Source: Candidatus Aenigmatarchaeota archaeon
GTDB taxonomy: Archaea; Aenigmatarchaeota; Aenigmatarchaeia; QMZS01
NCBI GenBank assembly: GCA_021163805.1
Contig: JAGGTL010000027.1
Coordinates: 1 to 18,051, forward strand
Length of the DNA stretch: 18,051 bases
Direction of reading: 5' to 3'
Made by a program: the position numbers and the translations under genes. A model generated the notes under the pieces. That model searched no databases. It was not told the DNA's origin and worked only from the letters and a program-made list of their open reading frames with translations. Of the stretch, positions 1-7,773 are shown piece after piece. The first letter of the stretch is position 1, and every line of letters starts with the position of its first letter.

Positions 1-5
1 TAATT

Positions 6-227
6 ATGTTTAAAAAAAATAAACCTGAATTGCCTTTGCATACAATTTTAAGGCTTTCAAGAGAATTGGGCGCAGAAAGAATTAGCAAAGATGCCGCATT
101 ATTTATTTCGGAATATTTAATTTCAGAATTGAAAAAAATTATTCAAAAATCGGATAAATTTGCCAGACATGCGGATCGGAAAACAATAATGCTTGAAGAC
201 GTTAAATTAGCTATTGAAAAAAATTAA
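6..227 (+). CDS. Archaeal histone
   Basis: Small DNA-wrapping protein that dimerises and packages the chromosome. The 73-residue product is a single histone fold without tails, close to the usual 66-70 residues of the HMf family. Visible signatures are LGAERISKDA at residues 21-30 and ARHADRKTI at 53-61 followed by MLEDV. R58 and D65 keep the spacing of the Arg-Asp pair (R52-D59 in HMfB) that fixes the second loop. A lysine-rich stretch (FKKNK) precedes the fold and adds a few residues to the N terminus. Only five bases lie upstream, so the promoter is outside the window. aIF6 follows on the same strand 34 bases later. Identification is firm; whether it forms tetramers or longer polymers cannot be told from the sequence. 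Confidence 0.95.
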   Translation: MFKKNKPELPLHTILRLSRELGAERISKDAALFISEYLISELKKIIQKSDKFARHADRKTIMLEDVKLAIEKN

Positions 228-230
228 ATA

Positions 231-239
231 TTATAAATA
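231..239 (+). promoter_or_regulatory. Probable TATA box for aIF6
   Basis: TTATAAATA lies 23-31 bases before the ATG at 262, the spacing expected if transcription starts at or next to the start codon. It begins a few bases after the histone stop codon, so aIF6 may have its own promoter as well as read-through from the histone gene. Position-based inference only. Confidence 0.45.
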
Positions 240-261
240 TCTATATATTAAAAGGTTATTT

Positions 262-903
262 ATGTTGGTTTATCAAACAGAGTTTTTTGGGCATTCGACT
301 TTGGGTTTATTAGGGTTGGCTACGGAAGATGTATGCTATCTTCCCGTAGAAATCGAAAAAATCCAAACCCAAAAAATATCGGAAACTTTGCAAACCAAAG
401 TAAAAAAAACAAGTTTGTATAATTCTTTTCTGATTGGATTATTTTCCGCGGCAAATTCAAAATACATATTTGTTCCGGAAATTATTTCCGAAATAAAAAA
501 TCTGGAAAAGGAAGTGATAAAATTAACAGGAATATTTACAACTTTGGGAAACTTGATTTTATGCAACGATAAAGGTTGTATTCTTTCGCCTTATCTTGCG
601 GAAAAAAAATATTTTTTTGAAAATGAATTGAAACTGAAAACAGAAGCGACAACAATATCGGACTTGCCTTTTCCTGGAATACTTGCCACAGTAACAAATA
701 AAGGCGGAATTGTTCACAAAAATTGCAAAGATGCAGAAATTGAAATTCTGGAAAAAACACTTGGAGTAAAATTTAAAAGATTGGAATTTTATGAAAATTT
801 TCCGGGAGCAGAAATTTTGGCAAATTCTAAAGGGTTGATTGCTCCGAAAAATTTAAAGGGGCAGGAACTTGCGGAGATTCAAGAAGGATTGAAAATTTTT
901 TAA
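262..903 (+). CDS. Translation initiation factor 6 (aIF6), ribosome anti-association factor
   Basis: aIF6 binds the large ribosomal subunit and keeps it from joining the small subunit until it is released. The 213-residue product matches the usual ~220-residue pentein fold of five repeated beta-alpha units. Typical segments are FFGHSTLGLLGLATED near the N terminus, a repeat ending in LCNDKGCILSPYL and a late repeat with ILANSKGLIAPKNL. The reading frame opens upstream at 214, but the first 16 residues (lysine/tyrosine-rich, overlapping the histone gene) have no counterpart in the family. The ATG at 262 gives the expected N terminus and sits at the right distance from a TATA-like box; AAAGGT just upstream is at best a weak ribosome-binding site. 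It converges on SBDS, the factor that helps release it, with three bases between the stops. Confidence 0.95.
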   Translation: MLVYQTEFFGHSTLGLLGLATEDVCYLPVEIEKIQTQKISETLQTKVKKTSLYNSFLIGLFSAANSKYIFVPEIISEIKNLEKEVIKLTGIFTTLGNLILCNDKGCILSPYLAEKKYFFENELKLKTEATTISDLPFPGILATVTNKGGIVHKNCKDAEIEILEKTLGVKFKRLEFYENFPGAEILANSKGLIAPKNLKGQELAEIQEGLKIF

Positions 904-906
904 TTT

Positions 907-1584
907 TTATTCCTCCTTAATCAAAGCTTCTCCATGGGTTAGAACTCCAAGTTTATCATAAACATCATTTTTCTGCCCTGCAGGGATTTCCAAAATACAA
1001 GAAAAACTTCCATCATTATTCCAGTTTTCTCTAAGAATTTTTCCAAGAGATTTGATTTTTCCATAAACACTTCCAGAATATTTTGCGGGAATTTTTATTT
1101 CCATTTTTAAATTTTCTATAGATAAAGGAATTTCGGTTCTGATTTTTGAGATTACTTCCTTAACTTGATCTTCGGCATTTTTATAGAAATTTATGCTGAT
1201 TCCCGTTTTTTCCATAACATTTAGAATTCTTTCAATTGGGTGGGGAAGTTTTGTCTGGGGATTTATTGCCATTTTTGAAATTATTGTTGCAATTTGTTTC
1301 TTCTTTTTATTTAGCATCTCATCTCTCAATTCTTTTGGAATTTGTATCTCGCCATAAATTATAATTTTTTTTGCAATTTCCAACTTATTTTCTGTTCCAA
1401 AATTTTTGTTTAAATTTTGGGAAGATGCCTTTTCACCTCTTTCAACATCTGAAAATATTTCATCGGAAACGATAACTTCTTCTATATTTCCTTTTCCTTG
1501 TTTAAACTCAAGAGATTTTCTTGGATAAACCAGAATTTCAAAAACTTCCCCTCCTTTTTTAAGTTTTGCAATTACGGGTTTCAT
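907..1584 (-). CDS. SBDS/Sdo1-family ribosome maturation protein
   Basis: Archaeal homologue of the Shwachman-Bodian-Diamond protein. In eukaryotes SBDS, with an EF-2-like GTPase, evicts eIF6 from the 60S subunit, and the archaeal protein is thought to act in the same step. The 225-residue product shows the three-domain order: an N-terminal FYSH domain (about 1-85, with LVYPRKSLEFKQGKG and DEIFSDVERGEKAS), a helical middle domain (about 86-155, with KKKKQIATIISKMAINPQT and LPHPIERI) and a ferredoxin-like C-terminal domain (about 156-225, ending in VLTHGEALIKEE). The frame extends 12 hydrophobic residues upstream to 1620, but the family starts at the equivalent of MKPVIAKLKKGGEVFEI, so I take the ATG at 1584. 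Identification is firm. Confidence 0.95.
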   Translation of the reverse strand: MKPVIAKLKKGGEVFEILVYPRKSLEFKQGKGNIEEVIVSDEIFSDVERGEKASSQNLNKNFGTENKLEIAKKIIIYGEIQIPKELRDEMLNKKKKQIATIISKMAINPQTKLPHPIERILNVMEKTGISINFYKNAEDQVKEVISKIRTEIPLSIENLKMEIKIPAKYSGSVYGKIKSLGKILRENWNNDGSFSCILEIPAGQKNDVYDKLGVLTHGEALIKEE

Positions 1585-1600
1585 AATTAAAATAATTATT

Positions 1601-1612
1601 ATACTTAAAAAA
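1601..1612 (-). promoter_or_regulatory. Possible TATA box for SBDS
   Basis: Read on the minus strand this is TTTTTTAAGTAT, 17-28 bases before the SBDS ATG at 1584. The region is AT-rich throughout, so the call rests mainly on spacing. Confidence 0.3.
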
Positions 1613-1676
1613 TAGTTCAAATATAGAATCCACTATATTAATTAAAAATTAGAAGAATTAAAAATTAAAAATAAAA

Positions 1677-2324
1677 TTATTTTTTCTTTTTTGCGATATA
1701 TTTTTCTACATTACCGACATATTTGTTCGCTTCCTTCGCAACAACATCTTTCAATCCAAAACCCATCGCAATTGCAAATCCAAGACCGACACTGCCTATT
1801 ATAATTAACAATATGTTATTTACCAAACTTGGATCTATTCCAATAAATGGCAAAGCCAAAGCAATTGCCACATAAACTGTAAAGAAATTCACTATTCTTC
1901 CGATTAAACTGCTATATTTTCCCTCGCTTGCTTTTATTTGTTCTTCAAAGAAATTTCCCAAAACATAGCCGACTATTATGATTATTGCCGCACCAACAGC
2001 CATTGGTATGAAGTTTACAATTTTATCCACGAAGATTGCCAAGGCCATTATTCCCAAATATTGAAATGCCGCTTGTATTGCTAATAAATAAATTATCCAA
2101 GCTCCAGCAACTTTGAATAAGTAACTTAATTTGAATCCCTTGCTTTTTATGTATTTGTCCACTTTAGCACTTATGCATATTTTCTCAATCACCGCTGCGA
2201 CAACTTTTCCCACCACATAACCTAATAACAGAAGAATCAAGGCTCCTATTAGGTTGGGGAGAAAAGCCATCGTACTTTGTCCAAGATTTGTCAACAACAC
2301 AGACAGCGTTTCCATCTCTGCCAT
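1677..2324 (-). CDS. MscS-like multi-helix membrane protein without the cytoplasmic domain
   Basis: A 215-residue membrane protein with about five hydrophobic helices (roughly residues 20-45, 68-95, 100-128, 142-162 and 166-190) and a lysine-rich C-terminal tail. Repeated glycine/alanine-rich helices followed by short amphipathic stretches (LLLLGYVVGKVVAAVIEKI and IIIIVGYVLGNFFEEQI) resemble the 'conserved TM helix' repeats found in mechanosensitive-channel relatives. The last helix ends in GFAIAMGFGLKDVVAKEA, similar to the pore helix of MscS. The beta domain that follows the pore helix in true MscS is absent, so the protein could be a pared-down channel or only an oligomeric membrane scaffold. 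A strong TATA-like box stands just upstream, suggesting a separate transcript. Fold assignment moderate, function unproven. Confidence 0.7.
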   Translation of the reverse strand: MAEMETLSVLLTNLGQSTMAFLPNLIGALILLLLGYVVGKVVAAVIEKICISAKVDKYIKSKGFKLSYLFKVAGAWIIYLLAIQAAFQYLGIMALAIFVDKIVNFIPMAVGAAIIIIVGYVLGNFFEEQIKASEGKYSSLIGRIVNFFTVYVAIALALPFIGIDPSLVNNILLIIIGSVGLGFAIAMGFGLKDVVAKEANKYVGNVEKYIAKKKK

Positions 2325-2340
2325 AAATATAATGTAAGTA

Positions 2341-2353
2341 TTATATATATAAA
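2341..2353 (-). promoter_or_regulatory. TATA box for the MscS-like gene
   Basis: The minus strand reads TTTATATATATAA, 17-29 bases upstream of the ATG at 2324. It lies in the short gap between this gene and Spt4 and is one of the clearest TATA-like elements in the window. Confidence 0.5.
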
Positions 2354-2359
2354 TAAAAA

Positions 2360-2542
2360 TTATACTTTAATAGCGTATTTTCCGGGCGATTTGAAATTCA
2401 ATTCCTTTGCAATCTCGCTTTCTTCTGGTTTAAAAATAATCGCTATTCCTTGCCAGTTTTCGGTCAAGTCTTTTGTTTTACATACGGGGCATTCTTTCTC
2501 TTCCGTTAATCTATGACATACTTTGCATGCTTTCTCTACCAT
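2360..2542 (-). CDS. spt4: Transcription elongation factor Spt4 (RpoE'')
   Basis: Small zinc protein that pairs with Spt5 and clamps RNA polymerase for processive elongation. The 60-residue product carries the expected zinc ribbon, CKVC at residues 6-9 and CPVC further on, followed by the Spt5-contacting segment with ENWQGIAIIFKPEESEIA and the typical ending SPGKYAIKV. The frame opens five codons upstream, but MVEKACKVC is the normal N terminus. It lies 16 bases downstream of Bud32 on the same strand and a TATA-like ATATATTTAA overlaps the end of Bud32, so it may be read both from an operon and from its own promoter. Its usual partner gene rpoE1 (Rpb7) is not next to it. Confidence 0.93.
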   Translation of the reverse strand: MVEKACKVCHRLTEEKECPVCKTKDLTENWQGIAIIFKPEESEIAKELNFKSPGKYAIKV

Positions 2543-2558
2543 AAGAATATTAAACAAA

Positions 2559-3137
2559 TTAAATATATCTTCTTCTCTTCAGCATTTTCTTAAAAACCTG
2601 CAAAACAGGTTCTGTTTCTTTTCTTTTGTAACCAAGCAAAAAATATTTCCAGCAGTCAAATTCGGGATGAAGTGATTTGAAATTCTGATACAAAGTCAGC
2701 AAATCGGATGCTTTTTGTTCTAAACTTTTTGTTTCAACTCCAAGACCAAAATCTATAAAATAAAATTCTCCGTCTTTGACAATTATATTTGAAGTTGTCA
2801 AGTCTCCATGAATAATATTGGAAAGATGCATCTTTAAAACAGATTCTCCAATTTTTTTGCAGAATTTTTTATAATTATTTTTGTTCAGACAATTCTTTAA
2901 TTTCTTTCCGTCAACAAATTCAATTTCTATTAAAAATTTTTTCACATCGAACAAAATTGGCACCTTAATTCCAATTCTTTTTACCTCTGACAATAATTTT
3001 GCTTCTTTTTTTGTTCTCGTCTTTCTCAGGAAAACATCAAGTTCTCTTTCCCGGTATTTCTTGCAAATTCTTTCTTTTAATATTTTGTTTCCCTTCAAAT
3101 AAATCTTCGCCTCTGCTCCCCGAGAAATTAGTTTCAT
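2559..3137 (-). CDS. bud32: Bud32 kinase/ATPase of the KEOPS complex
   Basis: Atypical small kinase that works with Kae1 in KEOPS to make the universal N6-threonylcarbamoyl-adenosine at position 37 of ANN-decoding tRNAs. In 192 residues it shows the reduced kinase fold: ISRGAEAKIYL (5-14) in place of a glycine loop, KERICKKYRERELD (21-34) with the nucleotide-contacting lysine, the catalytic HGDLTTSNII (110-119), DFG at 129-131 and a basic tail KRRRYI. This is the full length for the stand-alone form; the gene is not fused to Kae1 as it is in several methanogens. Kae1 is not in the window. Spt4 follows in the same direction. Identification is firm. Confidence 0.95.
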   Translation of the reverse strand: MKLISRGAEAKIYLKGNKILKERICKKYRERELDVFLRKTRTKKEAKLLSEVKRIGIKVPILFDVKKFLIEIEFVDGKKLKNCLNKNNYKKFCKKIGESVLKMHLSNIIHGDLTTSNIIVKDGEFYFIDFGLGVETKSLEQKASDLLTLYQNFKSLHPEFDCWKYFLLGYKRKETEPVLQVFKKMLKRRRYI

Positions 3138-3255
3138 TAGATAATTTGATTTTAAAAGAAGAAATAAATTTATTTTGTAGAGTTAATTAAATAGATATGA
3201 AAAAATCCTTAAAAGAGAAAACATTCTATAAATTCAAATCAATAATCCCAATTTC

Positions 3256-4488
3256 TTATGCCAAGTAATAATAAACAGCATTACCTTCTCTTTCTTTTTT
3301 GATTTCTCCCCTTTCAATTAATTCTCTAAGATATATTGCAACGTTTTTACCAAGTGCTTCATCTATTTCTTTTTTTCTTAATTTTTGATTCTTTAATATT
3401 TGCAATATTCTAGATTCATTATCTTCTTTGGATTTTCTTTTATATGCAGGACAAACCTCTTCATATAAACTAAAACCTCTTGAAATATAATCAGAAGTTG
3501 TAAAAGGGTCATCAAAAATTTCAATCTCTTTATTAATTCCATCAAAATCGTCTCCTAATGCCTGAGAAACAGGTTCTAAAAATTCATATACAAATTCTTT
3601 ACCTTTTTCTGTGATAGAAGCTTCTGATTCTTTTTTTCCAACTTTAAATTTTCTACCTTTAAATTTTACTTTTTTAAGAAAACCTTGTTTTTCAAGACCA
3701 GATAATATTCTTGAAATATCTCCTGGATGTTTATAATCCAAAACTTCTGCAAGTTCATGACAATCAGAAATTTCAAGTTCTTTCATTTTATTTGCTACTC
3801 TTTTTGTCAAAGTTGGAAGTTTGCATACTGGTTTTATATTTTCTGGATTTTTTCCTTTTATCCACTCATACTTTGACCATCCGGATTCTTCACCAGAAAT
3901 GGAATCATAATTAACAAATCCTATATTTTTCAATCTAAGTAAATGTTGACTTACAGCCATATCTACTAATCCACACTCATTTGCTAAATCAACTCGTCTT
4001 AAATTATCTTCTTTCTCTAATTCAAAAAGAATCTTTGCTGTGTTAAAAGGACTTCTTGTTTTACCATGAGAAGCTGTGAATCCAAATATATTATACATGC
4101 TTAAATTTTTATCAACTGCTGTTCTTAAAGAAAATTGTGCTATTGGTTTTCCATATTTTTCTCCATCTTCTGTTAATTTGTAATAATATGAAATTGGGTT
4201 TCTTCCTCTTATTCTTTCTTCTGCTACTGCTCCAATAGGAATAAATGTGAAAGTGCAATAGGCTTTAAATGATGTATCTCCTGGAATTATATTAGTAACA
4301 GGATTAACATAACTTTCAGCAGCATTTCTTATATCATTACTTGTTTTCCAATTATCCTCTAATAAAAACCCAAGAGTTACAGATTTGTATTCAGTATTAA
4401 CACTTGATAAAATAGCCTCTAATCTCTCCTCTAAATTTTTTGGAAATTCCCTGCTTATTATTTCTCTTTCAACATATTTTTTTACCAT
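3256..4488 (-). CDS. Multi-winged-helix DNA-binding protein of unknown role
   Basis: I do not recognise this 410-residue protein as a named family. It appears to contain four winged-helix units: about 36-115 (ending YYYKLTEDGEKYG), 147-212 (LANECGLVDMAVSQHLLRLKNIGFV, the clearest), 224-300 (LAEVLDYKHPGDISRILSGLEKQGFL, then ITEKGKEFVYEFL) and 355-410 (ILKNQKLRKKEIDEALG, then LRELIERGEIKKEREG). Units two to four each show a recognition helix followed by the 'L..L...G' turn and a basic wing. No enzyme motif, membrane segment or signal peptide is visible, so a transcription regulator or other DNA-binding role is likely. The gene stands alone between Bud32 and methionine aminopeptidase. It contains only about four CG dinucleotides in 1.2 kb, far fewer than neighbouring genes, which suggests a different origin. 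The ATG at 4488 has a TATA-like element 25-31 bases upstream. Confidence 0.7.
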   Translation of the reverse strand: MVKKYVEREIISREFPKNLEERLEAILSSVNTEYKSVTLGFLLEDNWKTSNDIRNAAESYVNPVTNIIPGDTSFKAYCTFTFIPIGAVAEERIRGRNPISYYYKLTEDGEKYGKPIAQFSLRTAVDKNLSMYNIFGFTASHGKTRSPFNTAKILFELEKEDNLRRVDLANECGLVDMAVSQHLLRLKNIGFVNYDSISGEESGWSKYEWIKGKNPENIKPVCKLPTLTKRVANKMKELEISDCHELAEVLDYKHPGDISRILSGLEKQGFLKKVKFKGRKFKVGKKESEASITEKGKEFVYEFLEPVSQALGDDFDGINKEIEIFDDPFTTSDYISRGFSLYEEVCPAYKRKSKEDNESRILQILKNQKLRKKEIDEALGKNVAIYLRELIERGEIKKEREGNAVYYYLA

Positions 4489-4510
4489 AATATAATAAAT
4501 AACTTCAAAT

Positions 4511-4520
4511 TGTTTTTAAC
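4511..4520 (-). promoter_or_regulatory. Possible TATA box for the multi-winged-helix gene
   Basis: The minus strand reads GTTAAAAACA. The TTAAAAA core is 25-31 bases upstream of the ATG at 4488, the spacing of a leaderless archaeal promoter. Confidence 0.35.
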
Positions 4521-4552
4521 CTATTGCCCCTTAATTTGACTTTACCATAATT

Positions 4553-5434
4553 TTACAAAGTTGTTACAATCGGTTTATCAAGGACAAGTATTGTGTGTTC
4601 TGCTTGGGCTATTTTTGAATCTCCTCTCAAAATCCTGTAAACTTCTACACAACCTTTATCTTTCAATTCTTTCATTGCAAGTTTTAATTTAATTCCTTTT
4701 GCAGGAACCCATCTGTCTGAAAAAGGCAATCCTTCCCTATCTTTCATTTTCTTAATAATTTCTCTTGCCTCTCTAAGTCTGCATGGTTTCTCTCGAACCA
4801 AAGAATAAGTCAATCCTCTGTCCTCATCTTCTTCTTTTATATAGTTTCTGCCCCTTGTTACAAAAGGTTCTATTGCAATAACTTCATTTTCTAGCAGTTT
4901 GTAATTATAATTACTACTGCAATTTGGAATTCTTGGTTCGGAGTGGATGATATATCTTTTTAAACCATGTCCCGTTAGATTTACTATTGGATTCAGGCCA
5001 AAACTTTTTATTACTTCCTCAATTTTTGAAGAAATTTCATTGACTTCCCTGCCCGGTTTAACCAACTTTATTGCCTCTTCCAAACTTTTTTCTGCTGCCA
5101 GAACAAGTTTTTTGTCTTTTTCTGATAAAGCAATTGTAACTGCAGTATCTGCAATGTAGCCATCAACGGAAACACCAACATCCAATTTTACCAAATCTTC
5201 TTCTTTTATAATTGTTTCATCATCAAAGGAAGGAGAATAATGAGCAGCAATATCATTAATTGAAATATTCAGAGGCCAAGCAGGAATTCCTCCAAGTTCT
5301 CTTATTCTGTTTTCCATTTTTTCGGCAATTTCCAAAATTTTTACTCCCGGTTTTACAAGAGTTTTTCCTTCCTCTCTAACTTTTTTCGCAATCTCTCCCG
5401 CTTTTTTATATTTTTCTAGAATTTCTTCTTCCAT
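4553..5434 (-). CDS. map: Methionine aminopeptidase, type 2
   Basis: Removes the initiator methionine from nascent proteins using a two-metal centre. The 293-residue product is the normal length for the archaeal enzyme and contains the type-2 insertion (about residues 205-265). All five metal ligands can be placed: D85 in LDVGVSVDG, D96 in YIADTAVT, H156 in LTGHGL, E189 in AIEPFVT and E279 in QAEHTILV. H65 in DIAAHYSP matches the substrate-binding histidine. It begins two bases after the COG2426 membrane-protein gene stops, so the two are almost certainly cotranscribed; no Shine-Dalgarno sequence precedes the ATG. Identification is firm. Confidence 0.96.
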   Translation of the reverse strand: MEEEILEKYKKAGEIAKKVREEGKTLVKPGVKILEIAEKMENRIRELGGIPAWPLNISINDIAAHYSPSFDDETIIKEEDLVKLDVGVSVDGYIADTAVTIALSEKDKKLVLAAEKSLEEAIKLVKPGREVNEISSKIEEVIKSFGLNPIVNLTGHGLKRYIIHSEPRIPNCSSNYNYKLLENEVIAIEPFVTRGRNYIKEEDEDRGLTYSLVREKPCRLREAREIIKKMKDREGLPFSDRWVPAKGIKLKLAMKELKDKGCVEVYRILRGDSKIAQAEHTILVLDKPIVTTL

Positions 5435-5436
5435 TA

Positions 5437-5907
5437 TTATAAAAAAGAAATACTATTTATCCCAAAAATGGTAATCAAACTCACTAAAATTCCAGCAATA
5501 ATCACTCCAGTAATATTTGCTCTTGAAAATTCTTTTTTCTTGAATCCAAACAAGAAGGCTGCCAATGCTCCCGTCCAAACCCCAGAACCCGGTAATGGAA
5601 CTCCTATAAATAAAGCGAGTCCTATTGTTCCATATTTATTAACATATTTATATGCTTTTTTCTGCACTCTTTCAACACATTTTTTATATATTTTTTCAAG
5701 AAATTTTATTTTCAAGATATGGGGAAGAAAAGTATTTAGGAGATAAAATATTAGTTCTCCAAGAAGAATATTTATCAAGACAACAAAAAAGAAAGTAAAT
5801 ATGGGGTTTAATTTAAAAACTAATAAGGCGTATGGAATTGAAGCTCTTAATTCCAGTGTAGGCAGCAAGGTTAGCAAAATTATATACAGCAAATTGTAAA
5901 CATCCAT
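5437..5907 (-). CDS. COG2426 small membrane protein (putative small multidrug export family)
   Basis: A 156-residue protein with about four to five membrane helices, matching the COG2426 family annotated as 'putative small multi-drug export protein'. The family start is recognisable in MDVYNLLYIILLTLLPTLEL followed by RASIPYAL, which is the re-entrant loop typical of this group, and the second copy is in ALFIGVPLPGSGVWTGALAA. A basic amphipathic linker (about 74-95) separates the halves. The actual substrate is not established for the family and nothing here points to one. The frame extends nine codons upstream to 5934, but that start would overlap the divergent aIF2-gamma gene and the ATG at 5907 gives the family N terminus. 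Methionine aminopeptidase follows after two bases. Confidence 0.82.
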   Translation of the reverse strand: MDVYNLLYIILLTLLPTLELRASIPYALLVFKLNPIFTFFFVVLINILLGELIFYLLNTFLPHILKIKFLEKIYKKCVERVQKKAYKYVNKYGTIGLALFIGVPLPGSGVWTGALAAFLFGFKKKEFSRANITGVIIAGILVSLITIFGINSISFL

Positions 5908-5928
5908 TATAAAATTTCTAATAAATTT

Positions 5929-7086
5929 ATGCATCCAGAATTAAACATTGGAATTGTTGGTCATGTTGATCACGGGAAAACAACTTTAGTTGAAGCTTTA
6001 ACCGGAAAATGGGTTGATACATTCTCGGAAGAAAAAAAGAGGGGAATTACAATAAGATTGGGTTATGCCGATTTTTCAATTTACAGATGCAAAAAATGCG
6101 GAAAGTTAAGTGTAAATAAAAAATGCATTTTCTGTTTTTCAGATTGCAAACTTGAAAGAACTTTTTCTTTAATTGATGCTCCCGGACATGAAAGTCTCAT
6201 ACCCGTTGTTTTAACTGGGGCCTCTCTGTTCAATGCGGCAATTTTGATAATTGCAGCAAATGAAAAATGTCCACAACCACAAACAAAAGAACATTTGAGA
6301 GCCTTGGAGATTGGAGAAATTAAAAATATTATAATTGTTCAGAATAAAATAGATCTCGTTTCAAAAGAAGAAGCAGAAAAAAATTATAAGGAGATAAAAG
6401 AATTTGTTAAGGGGACTATTGCGGAAAATGCTCCAATAATCCCTCTTTCTGCGCAACAGAGGGTTGGAATAGAATTTCTATTAGAAGAACTTTTGCTTAT
6501 AAAAAAACCGGAGTACCAAGAGGGAGATTTTTTATTCTTGGTTGCTAGATCTTTTGATGTAAATAAACCGGGAATAACACCAAAAGAAATGGTTGGAGGA
6601 GTAATTGGAGGTAGTGTAATCAGAGGAAAATTAAAAAAAGGAGAAGAAGTAATAATAAAGCCCGTGCCGATTGAAGATAAATATGTTGAGATAAAAACAA
6701 AGATAAATAAAATAAAGAGAGACGAATCAGAAGTTGAAGAAGCTACTTGCGGTGGTTTAGTTGCTTTAGAAACAACTCTGGATCCAAGTTTGGCAAAATC
6801 GGACAGATTGGTTGGTTGCATTGCCGGAACAAAAAATTTACCCGAAACAGTTTATGAACTTGAGAATGAATATTATCTTTTTGAAAATTATGAATTGAAA
6901 ACTGGAGATTCTTTACTTGTAACATGCAGAAACAGCAGAAGCACGGGCAATATAATCTCAATCAATAAAGACAAGGTAAAAATAAAGCTAAGACTACCTA
7001 TTTGCGTAGAAAAGGGAAATAAGGTTAGTTATTCAAAACTTATAGATGGCAAATGGCGTTTAATTGGTTTTGGTAAAATTGATTAG
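5929..7086 (+). CDS. Translation initiation factor aIF2, gamma subunit
   Basis: GTPase core of aIF2, which carries initiator methionyl-tRNA to the small ribosomal subunit. Motifs in order: P-loop GHVDHGKT at residues 11-18, switch 1 with KKRGITIRLGY, the aIF2-gamma zinc knuckle with C54, C57, C66 and C69, switch 2 DAPGHE at 83-88, NKID at 139-142, and SAQQ as the base-recognition motif. Two beta-barrel domains follow (about 200 onward, with KPGITPKEMVGGVIGGSVIRG). At 385 residues it is slightly shorter than the common ~410. It starts 21 bases from the divergent COG2426 gene and is followed after 20 bases by a PHP-domain gene on the same strand. The alpha and beta subunits are not in the window. 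Confidence 0.96.
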   Translation: MHPELNIGIVGHVDHGKTTLVEALTGKWVDTFSEEKKRGITIRLGYADFSIYRCKKCGKLSVNKKCIFCFSDCKLERTFSLIDAPGHESLIPVVLTGASLFNAAILIIAANEKCPQPQTKEHLRALEIGEIKNIIIVQNKIDLVSKEEAEKNYKEIKEFVKGTIAENAPIIPLSAQQRVGIEFLLEELLLIKKPEYQEGDFLFLVARSFDVNKPGITPKEMVGGVIGGSVIRGKLKKGEEVIIKPVPIEDKYVEIKTKINKIKRDESEVEEATCGGLVALETTLDPSLAKSDRLVGCIAGTKNLPETVYELENEYYLFENYELKTGDSLLVTCRNSRSTGNIISINKDKVKIKLRLPICVEKGNKVSYSKLIDGKWRLIGFGKID

Positions 7087-7106
7087 ATTAATAAAATTTT
7101 TTATTT

Positions 7107-7757
7107 ATGATAACGGTAAATTTTCATATACATACAAAATATTCTCATGATTCTAATTTAGAACCGACTGAAATTCTAAAAATAGCAAAGAAATTAAAAT
7201 TTGATGTTCTTGGGATTTGCGACCACAATACCACAAAGGGGGGTATTGAAACAAAAAAACTGACAAAAGATATTTTAATTTTGGTGGGGCAAGAAATAAA
7301 AACAGAATACGGAGATATTGTAATTTTTGGAACAGAAAAAAATTTAAAGGGAAATTTATTTGAAATTTTAAATGAAGCAAAATCAAAAAAATTATTTGTT
7401 GTTCTTCCGCATCCTTTTGACAGATTCAGAAAAACTGCAATTGGCAATAATCTGAAAGGAAAGAAATTACGAGAAGTTTTAAAAAAAATTGATGCAATTG
7501 AAGTTTTTAATTCCCGATGCCCTTTGGATATATATAATAAAAAAGCGCAAAAGATTGCCGCTGAATTTAAAATTCCGGGAATTGCCGCTTCAGATGCTCA
7601 TTTTGCAAATGAACTGAACAACGCAAAAAATTTTTTAGATTGTAAAAAAGAAGAATCGGAGATTTATAAAACAATAAGAGAAGGCAAAGTAAAGTGGACC
7701 GGAAAAAAATCAAAACAGGTAAATTATTTAAAAATAATTTTTCACAAAATATTTTGA
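7107..7757 (+). CDS. PHP-domain metal-dependent phosphoesterase
   Basis: A 216-residue protein made almost entirely of one PHP domain, a trinuclear-metal hydrolase fold. Metal ligands can be placed as H7 and H9 in FHIHTKYSHDS, D39-H40 in ICDHNT, E63 in GQEIKTEYGD, H102 in PHPFD and D163/H165 in SDAHF. Stand-alone PHP proteins of this size are usually phosphoesterases acting on small phosphorylated molecules or nucleotides, but the substrate is not predictable here. The gene begins 20 bases after aIF2-gamma, with no obvious promoter between, so the two are probably cotranscribed. The C terminus is basic (KKSKQVNYLK). It converges with the ATP-grasp gene. Confidence 0.85.
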   Translation: MITVNFHIHTKYSHDSNLEPTEILKIAKKLKFDVLGICDHNTTKGGIETKKLTKDILILVGQEIKTEYGDIVIFGTEKNLKGNLFEILNEAKSKKLFVVLPHPFDRFRKTAIGNNLKGKKLREVLKKIDAIEVFNSRCPLDIYNKKAQKIAAEFKIPGIAASDAHFANELNNAKNFLDCKKEESEIYKTIREGKVKWTGKKSKQVNYLKIIFHKIF

Positions 7758-7773
7758 TTTGAAGAAAATTATT

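Noticed and set aside
1585..1620. Hydrophobic N-terminal extension of SBDS that looks like a membrane anchor
   Set aside because: These 12 residues come from AT-rich upstream sequence; SBDS is a cytosolic ribosome factor and its family starts at the ATG at 1584.
3256..4488. Defence or toxin-antitoxin role for the multi-winged-helix protein
   Set aside because: No nuclease, protease or ATPase motif and no partner gene of matching composition beside it, so a defence role has no support beyond the unusual composition.
6384..6821. 145-codon open frame opposite aIF2-gamma
   Set aside because: It is antisense to a conserved gene, is serine/phenylalanine-rich as expected from the reverse of lysine/glutamate codons, and has no recognisable domain.
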